Positions 60,074 through 64,000 of a stretch of 64,000 nt of DNA are shown one piece after another. How positions within the stretch are numbered: position 1 is the stretch's first letter; each line of letters opens with the position of its first letter. Origin of the DNA: Thioalkalivibrio sp. ALE14 (lineage in GTDB: Bacteria > Pseudomonadota > Gammaproteobacteria > Ectothiorhodospirales > Ectothiorhodospiraceae); contig NZ_AQXY01000031.1 in NCBI RefSeq assembly GCF_000376845.1, positions 186,001 to 250,000 of the forward strand, in the 5' to 3' direction. The notes under the pieces are model-generated. The model worked only from the letters and a program-made list of their open reading frames with translations. It made no database searches and was not told where the DNA came from. Made by a program: the position numbers and the translations under genes.

Positions 60074-60301
60074 ATGAAAGAGCTCAACGTCCGCGAGATG
60101 CGGGCCTCCATTGGACACCTGGACGAAATCGTACAGGCGTCCGGCGAGATCACCATCACCCGCCACGGAAAACCGATTGCACGGGTTTTGCCCGTTCGTC
60201 GCGGGCGCCAGCGTCCCGATCACCACGAGCTTCGCCAGCGCACCGCGCAGCTGATTCCCTCGGAGACCCTCCTCAGGGAAGAGCGCGATGAGCGCGGATG
60301 A
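60074..60301 (+). CDS. Phd/YefM-family antitoxin
   Basis: 75 aa. MKELNVREMRASIGHLDEIVQASGEITITRHGKPIARVLPV is the Phd DNA-binding domain, followed by a basic tail. Overlaps the toxin gene by 14 bp. Confidence 0.88.
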   Translation: MKELNVREMRASIGHLDEIVQASGEITITRHGKPIARVLPVRRGRQRPDHHELRQRTAQLIPSETLLREERDERG

Positions 60302-60728
60302 ACGGAGCTACCTCGACACCAGTGCCCTGGCCAAGTGGTACCTGAACGAACCGGGCTCCGAGGCCTTTGTCGGCTACCTGCAAAAGGTCGACGTCGCCAT
60401 CATCAGTCGTCTGGTGGCCACGGAACTGCGGTCCCTGCTCGCACGGCGCCGACGCATGGGCGAACTGCCGCAGGAGCTGGAAACGATCATCTTCGCCACC
60501 TTCCAGGACGACATCTCCAGTGCCTCGCTACAGCTCTATCCCTTCGATGACTCACTATTCGAGGAAGCGACCAACCTGATCACCCGTTACCCCGAACACC
60601 CACTGCGGACGCTGGACGCACTGCACATCGCAACTGCGCGGCATCACGAGATTCCAGTCATCGCCACCGCAGACAACGTCCTGGCGGACGCGGCTTCATC
60701 GATGGGCCTGATCGTTCGTCGATTCTGA
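60288..60728 (+). CDS. VapC-type PIN toxin
   Basis: 146 aa. SYLDTSALAKWYLNEPGSEAF (D10), ATELRSLLARRRR (Glu), RTLDALHIATARHH (Asp) and VIATADNVL (Asp) give the full PIN acidic set. Predicted RNase toxin, unrelated in detail to the 37-40 kb copies. Confidence 0.9.
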   Translation: MSADERSYLDTSALAKWYLNEPGSEAFVGYLQKVDVAIISRLVATELRSLLARRRRMGELPQELETIIFATFQDDISSASLQLYPFDDSLFEEATNLITRYPEHPLRTLDALHIATARHHEIPVIATADNVLADAASSMGLIVRRF

Positions 60729-60794
60729 CGTCTCCGGCACCCGACGCGCTGGAGAAGTAAAGAGCCCGGGACGGAACCCGGCTGCGGCGCTCCG

Positions 60795-60885
60795 GCGCGG
60801 GCGGGGCTTCGCCGCCAAGGCGGCTCCTACAAGACCGCATCCCACCTCCGGTAGGAGCCTGCTTGCAGGCGAAGCCCCTGCCAAA
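60795..60885. repeat. Convergent REP pair between the TA module and leuA
   Basis: GGCTTCGCCGCCAAGGCGGC (60805, minus orientation) and GGTAGGAGCCTGCTTGCAGG (60850, plus orientation). The stems differ (GCCGCC and GCCTGC types), so two REP subtypes are paired. The spacer 60729-60965 contains no gene. Confidence 0.8.
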
Positions 60886-60965
60886 GCCAGCCCCACCTCG
60901 ACGAACGGTGCTTGCGTGGCCTTCAATGCCCCCTGCGCGCCCTCGGACACGCAGGGGCGGCTGGA

Positions 60966-62651
60966 TCAAGCGTTGACGGCGGCCGGTTCGGCGGCGCGTT
61001 CGCCCAGGCGTCGGCCGGTGGCGTTCAGCACGGCCTGCAGGGTGGCGGCGGTGGTGTCCTCGCCCAGGGCAACACCCACGGAGCGTTCACCATCGACCTG
61101 CACATCCACCGCGGCCATCGCGCGTGCTTCGGTGCCGGACTCCATCGCGTGCTCGTCGAAATGGGTCACCTTCACCTGCACCCCGCGCTCGGCCTGCATC
61201 GCGGCGGTCAAGGCCTCGACCGCGCCGTGGCCCTCGCCCTGCAGGCGGGATTCACGCCCGGGCGGGCCCATGGTCGCGTCCAGGCGCACCACCGGGCCTT
61301 CCTTCTCGATCTCGTAGCGCACCAGGTCCCAGCCGGCGACCGGGGTCAGGTAATGCTGCTCGAACAACTCGTGGATGCGCCTGGATGACACCTCGATCTG
61401 CGAGGTCTCGGCGTCCTTCTGCACGATGCGGGCGAATTCGATCGCCAGCCAGCGCGGCACCTCGATGCCGTAGTCGCGCTCCAGCACATGCGCCACGCCG
61501 CCCTTGCCGGACTGGCTGTTGATACGCACGACCTCCTCGTAGCGCCGCCCCAGGTCGCCCGGATCGATCGGCAGATAGGGCACGTTCCAGTGGCCACCCT
61601 GCTCCTTGTAGTGCGCCAGCCCCTTGCGGATTGCGTCCTGGTGGCTGCCGGAAAACGCGGTGTAGACCAGCTCGCCCGCCCACGGGTGACGTGGGTGGAT
61701 GGGCATGTCGGTGCACTCCTTGTACACCTCCATCAGCCGTTCCATGTCCGACAGGTCGATGGTCGGGTCGATACCCTGCGAGTACAGATTCATGCCGACG
61801 GTAACCAGGTCCATGTTACCGGTGCGCTCGCCATTACCGAACAGCGTGCCCTCCAGGCGGTCGGCCCCGGCCAGCAGGCCCAGCTCGGCCGCGGCCACGC
61901 CGGTGCCCCGGTCGTTGTGCGTATGCAGCGACACGCAGAAATGCTCGCGGTACTGCACGTGGTCGCAGAACCACTCGACCTGGTCGGCGAACACGTTCGG
62001 TGTAGCGGATTCGACCGTTGCCGGCAGGTTGATCACGACCTTCTGACCCTGGTCCGGGCGCCAGATCGCGTTCACCGCATCGACCACCTCGACCGCGTAG
62101 TCCAGCTCGGTGGTCGAGAAGCTCTCCGGCGAGTACTGGAAGATCCAGTCGGTCTGCGGGTACTTCGCCGCATAGTCCCGCACCCAGCGCGCGCCGTTCT
62201 CGGCGATACCGCGGATACCGTCGCGGTCCATGCGAAACACCTGCTCGCGCTGCGCCGGGTTGGTGGAGTTGTACACGTGCACTACCGCACGCGGGGCGCC
62301 CTCCAGCGCCGCGAAGGTCTTCTGGATCAGGTCCTCGCGCGCCTGGGTCAGCACCTGGATGTACACGCCCTCGGGGATGCGGTCTTCGTCGATCAGGCGG
62401 CGGGTGAAGTCGTAGTCGATCTGCGAGGCGGACGGGAAGCCGATCTCGATCTCGGTCAGGCCGATATCCGCCAGCACCTCGAAGAAGCGCATCTTCTGTT
62501 CCACGCTCATCGGGTGCACCAGCGCCTGGTTGCCGTCGCGCAGATCCACCGCGCAGAAACGCGGTGCAACCGTCGTGCGCTGGGCCGGCCAGCGGCGATC
62601 GGACTTGTCGATCGGCGGGAACGGGGCGTACTTGGTGTGATCGAAGGCCAT
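60966..62651 (-). CDS. leuA: 2-isopropylmalate synthase, long form (LeuA2)
   Basis: 561 aa. The catalytic barrel has RFCAVDLRDGNQALVHPMS, LHTHNDRGTGVAAAELGLLAGADRLEGTLFGNGERTGN with the metal HxH, and the C-terminal regulatory domain carries the feedback-inhibition region. The long N-terminus (YAPFPPIDKSDRRWP) assigns it to the type-2 group seen in Corynebacterium and some proteobacteria. AGGAG precedes ATG 62651. Divergent from an Lrp-type regulator across a shared 179-bp spacer. Confidence 0.95.
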   Translation of the reverse strand: MAFDHTKYAPFPPIDKSDRRWPAQRTTVAPRFCAVDLRDGNQALVHPMSVEQKMRFFEVLADIGLTEIEIGFPSASQIDYDFTRRLIDEDRIPEGVYIQVLTQAREDLIQKTFAALEGAPRAVVHVYNSTNPAQREQVFRMDRDGIRGIAENGARWVRDYAAKYPQTDWIFQYSPESFSTTELDYAVEVVDAVNAIWRPDQGQKVVINLPATVESATPNVFADQVEWFCDHVQYREHFCVSLHTHNDRGTGVAAAELGLLAGADRLEGTLFGNGERTGNMDLVTVGMNLYSQGIDPTIDLSDMERLMEVYKECTDMPIHPRHPWAGELVYTAFSGSHQDAIRKGLAHYKEQGGHWNVPYLPIDPGDLGRRYEEVVRINSQSGKGGVAHVLERDYGIEVPRWLAIEFARIVQKDAETSQIEVSSRRIHELFEQHYLTPVAGWDLVRYEIEKEGPVVRLDATMGPPGRESRLQGEGHGAVEALTAAMQAERGVQVKVTHFDEHAMESGTEARAMAAVDVQVDGERSVGVALGEDTTAATLQAVLNATGRRLGERAAEPAAVNA

Positions 62652-62788
62652 CGTGCTCGTCTCCTGTAAGGGCGTGACTTGCCGTGAGGTCGGCCGCCGC
62701 GCTCCGGATTTCTATCTGTGCATTATCCTAACGCATTCATCCGGGCATAACCTTGCGTTTTTCCCTATAAAGGCCTTAGTTGGGATCT

Positions 62789-62823
62789 ATTGTTGCGCAT
62801 TCAAGGGCTATATGCGCAATAAT
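62789..62823. promoter_or_regulatory. Candidate Lrp/AsnC operator between leuA and lrp
   Basis: ATTGTTGCGCAT-N11-ATGCGCAATAAT, an inverted repeat matching in 11 of 12 positions, centred about 25 bp before the regulator ATG. Lrp-family proteins bind inverted repeats of this size; autoregulation and control of leuA are inference. Confidence 0.6.
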
Positions 62824-62830
62824 CCTCCCC

Positions 62831-63322
62831 ATGAAACCACAACCACACTCACTCGACCGCTATGACCGTCGCATCCTCGAGATCCTGCAGGAGGATGCGA
62901 ACCTGTCCAACCAGGCCCTGGCGGAGCGCGTCGGGCTCAGCCCCTCTCCCTGCCTGCGCCGGGTACGCGCGCTGGAGCAGGCCGGTATCCTGCTGCGCCG
63001 CGTGGCGCTGCTGGACCGGCGCAGCCTGGGCCTGGAGCTGACCGCCCTGATCCACATCGGCATGGACCGCCACACCCCGGAGCGCTTCGCGCATTTCGAG
63101 GAAACCGTAGCCGGCTACCCCGAAGTCCAGCACTGCTACCTGATCACCGGCCAGTCCGCCGACTACATGCTGCAGGTGGTAGTCCCCGACATGGATGCCT
63201 ACCAGGACTTCCTGCTGCGCCGCATCACCCGCCTGGAGGGCGTGGACAGCGTGCACTCCAGCTTCGTGCTGCGCCGCGTCGTCGACCGCACCGCCCTCCC
63301 CCTCGACTACACCGCCTCCTGA
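62831..63322 (+). CDS. Lrp/AsnC-family transcriptional regulator
   Basis: 163 aa from ATG 62831. N-terminal helix-turn-helix (LDRYDRRILEILQEDANLSNQALAERVGLSPSPCLRRVRALEQAG), then the RAM/ligand domain (ALIHIGMDRHTPERFAHFEETVAGYPEVQHCYLITGQSADYMLQVVVPDMDAY). It resembles the Lrp subgroup with an SPSPCLRRV recognition helix, which commonly responds to branched-chain amino acids. The divergent leuA is a natural target. Confidence 0.92.
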   Translation: MKPQPHSLDRYDRRILEILQEDANLSNQALAERVGLSPSPCLRRVRALEQAGILLRRVALLDRRSLGLELTALIHIGMDRHTPERFAHFEETVAGYPEVQHCYLITGQSADYMLQVVVPDMDAYQDFLLRRITRLEGVDSVHSSFVLRRVVDRTALPLDYTAS

Positions 63323-63337
63323 GCACTCCGCGCTCAA

Positions 63338-63495
63338 GGTCAAGGGCGGTCTACAGGAAGATGGGAAGGTTGGAAGATTAATGGATATGACGGCGGTGCC
63401 ATAGCACACGTGGAAGTACAACGTGAACGTCTGCGATCGCGCTTTACCCTAAAAACCTTCCGATCTTCCCATCTTCCTGTGAATCGCCCTTGACC
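63338..63495. repeat. Long inverted-repeat element, copy 5
   Basis: Ends GGTCAAGGGCGG (63338) and TCGCCCTTGACC (63484-63495). Inner arms TACAGGAAGATGGGAAGG (63352) and CTTCCCATCTTCCTGTGAA (63465) with a second GGAAG/CTTCC block in each arm; about 70 bp of unrelated sequence between. It fills most of the lrp-lexA spacer. Confidence 0.85.
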
Positions 63496-63528
63496 CTTTC
63501 GCTTGTCCTCGTGTGGGGCGTGGATGTA

Positions 63529-63544
63529 CTGTATATATAGACAG
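63529..63544 (+). promoter_or_regulatory. LexA-binding SOS box
   Basis: CTGTATATATAGACAG, matching the gammaproteobacterial consensus CTGT-N8-ACAG with an AT-rich centre, 16 bp before the lexA GTG. It predicts autorepression relieved by DNA damage. Confidence 0.92.
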
Positions 63545-63560
63545 TTACTGGAGGGGTCTT

Positions 63561-64000
63561 GTGTCGCTTACGGAACGCCAGCAGGCCATCCTCGACTACA
63601 TTAGCGAGACCATCGCCACCCAGGGCACGGCGCCGACCCGCAGCGAGATCGCCCGGGCCTTCGGCTTTCGCTCGCCCTATGCGGCCGAGTGCCACCTGAA
63701 GGCCCTGGAGAAGAAGGGCGCCATCGAACTGCTGGGCGGCACCTCCCGCGGCATCCGCCTGCCGGGTTCCGCGCGGGGCGCGCCGGCCGAACTGCCCCTG
63801 GTCGGGCGCGTCGCCGCCGGGTCGCCGATCCTTGCCACCGAACACATCGAGCGCCACTACCGGGTCGACGACACCCTGTTCCGCGCCCGCCCGGACTACC
63901 TCCTGCGCGTGCACGGCGAAAGCATGCGCGATGCCGGTATCCTCGATGGCGACCTGCTGGCCGTGCGCCAGACCCCGGAGGCCCGCCCCGGCCAGATCGT
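63561..64000 (+). CDS. lexA: SOS repressor LexA (3' end beyond the window)
   Basis: First 146 codons visible, GTG start 63561 with GGAGGGG upstream. Winged helix-turn-helix ([32 protein letters not shown]), linker, autocleavage site A86-G87 in GRVAAGSP and catalytic Ser121 in [12 protein letters not shown]; the catalytic Lys lies beyond the end. It represses DNA-damage genes until RecA triggers self-cleavage. The perfect SOS box in front supports the assignment. Confidence 0.96.
   Translation, partial: MSLTERQQAILDYISETIATQGTAPTRSEIARAFGFRSPYAAECHLKALEKKGAIELLGGTSRGIRLPGSARGAPAELPLVGRVAAGSPILATEHIERHYRVDDTLFRARPDYLLRVHGESMRDAGILDGDLLAVRQTPEARPGQI

Overview
The window is a GC-rich, densely coded chromosomal segment of a gammaproteobacterium. 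The gene set and gene orders fit the Chromatiales/Ectothiorhodospiraceae (Thioalkalivibrio-like) or a related halophilic or alkaliphilic lineage: enlarged PstC and PstA, the yceD-rpmF-plsX-fabH and uvrC-pgsA-tRNA orders, two-subunit pyruvate carboxylase, a BacNav sodium channel, acidic proteins and many c-di-GMP enzymes. The taxonomic placement is inference; there is no rRNA in the window.

Layout. 1-1.2 kb: 3' part of a GGDEF-EAL protein broken by a one-base frameshift, then tRNA-Ala. 1.5-11.9 kb: an MBL-fold hydrolase and a complete phosphate regulon (phoB-phoR, pstS, pstC-pstA-pstB-phoU), with direct-repeat Pho boxes in front of phoB, pstS and pstC. 11.9-20.3 kb: a diguanylate cyclase, a DsrE-like exported protein, a glutaredoxin, an exported amidohydrolase, a chemoreceptor and a DASS-type transporter. 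20.4-25.4 kb: sodB, argD-argF, msrP-msrQ and a small conserved ORF. 25.7-30.2 kb: an ABC exporter (ATPase plus FtsX-like permease) with an AttH/CrtC-like lipoprotein. 30.4-33.7 kb: two adjacent mgtE magnesium transporter genes separated by an elaborately self-complementary 270-bp element. 33.7-41.2 kb: an accessory island rich in short repeats, with two type IV pilins under sigma-54-type promoters and five toxin-antitoxin modules; two of these are an 852-bp duplication in which one toxin copy has lost an active-site Asp. 41.2-47.0 kb: three c-di-GMP proteins and tRNA-Cys/tRNA-Gly. 47.1-53.9 kb: pgsA, uvrC, a family-5-like uracil-DNA glycosylase, a CYTH protein and fabH-plsX-rpmF-yceD. 54.1-58 kb: pyruvate carboxylase subunits A and B, then maf. 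58.4-64 kb: a methyltransferase, a BacNav channel, a sixth TA module, leuA (long type) divergent from an Lrp/AsnC regulator, and the 5' part of lexA with its SOS box.

The intergenic space holds at least five repeat families: (a) REP-like hairpins of the type GTAGGAGCCTGCTTGCAGGC; (b) inverted pairs starting GTCATTGCGAGG; (c) GTCATCCCGG...CCGGGAT hairpins; (d) long inverted-repeat elements of about 160-335 bp built on ACAGGAAGATGGGAAG, five copies, each next to a gene end; (e) a GGACACCCACTTTGT motif that I found only in the 35.9-41 kb island. The most interesting single object is the nested inverted-repeat element between the two mgtE genes, which folds into three long-range helices plus a potential 11-bp pseudoknot and resembles no RNA class I can name.
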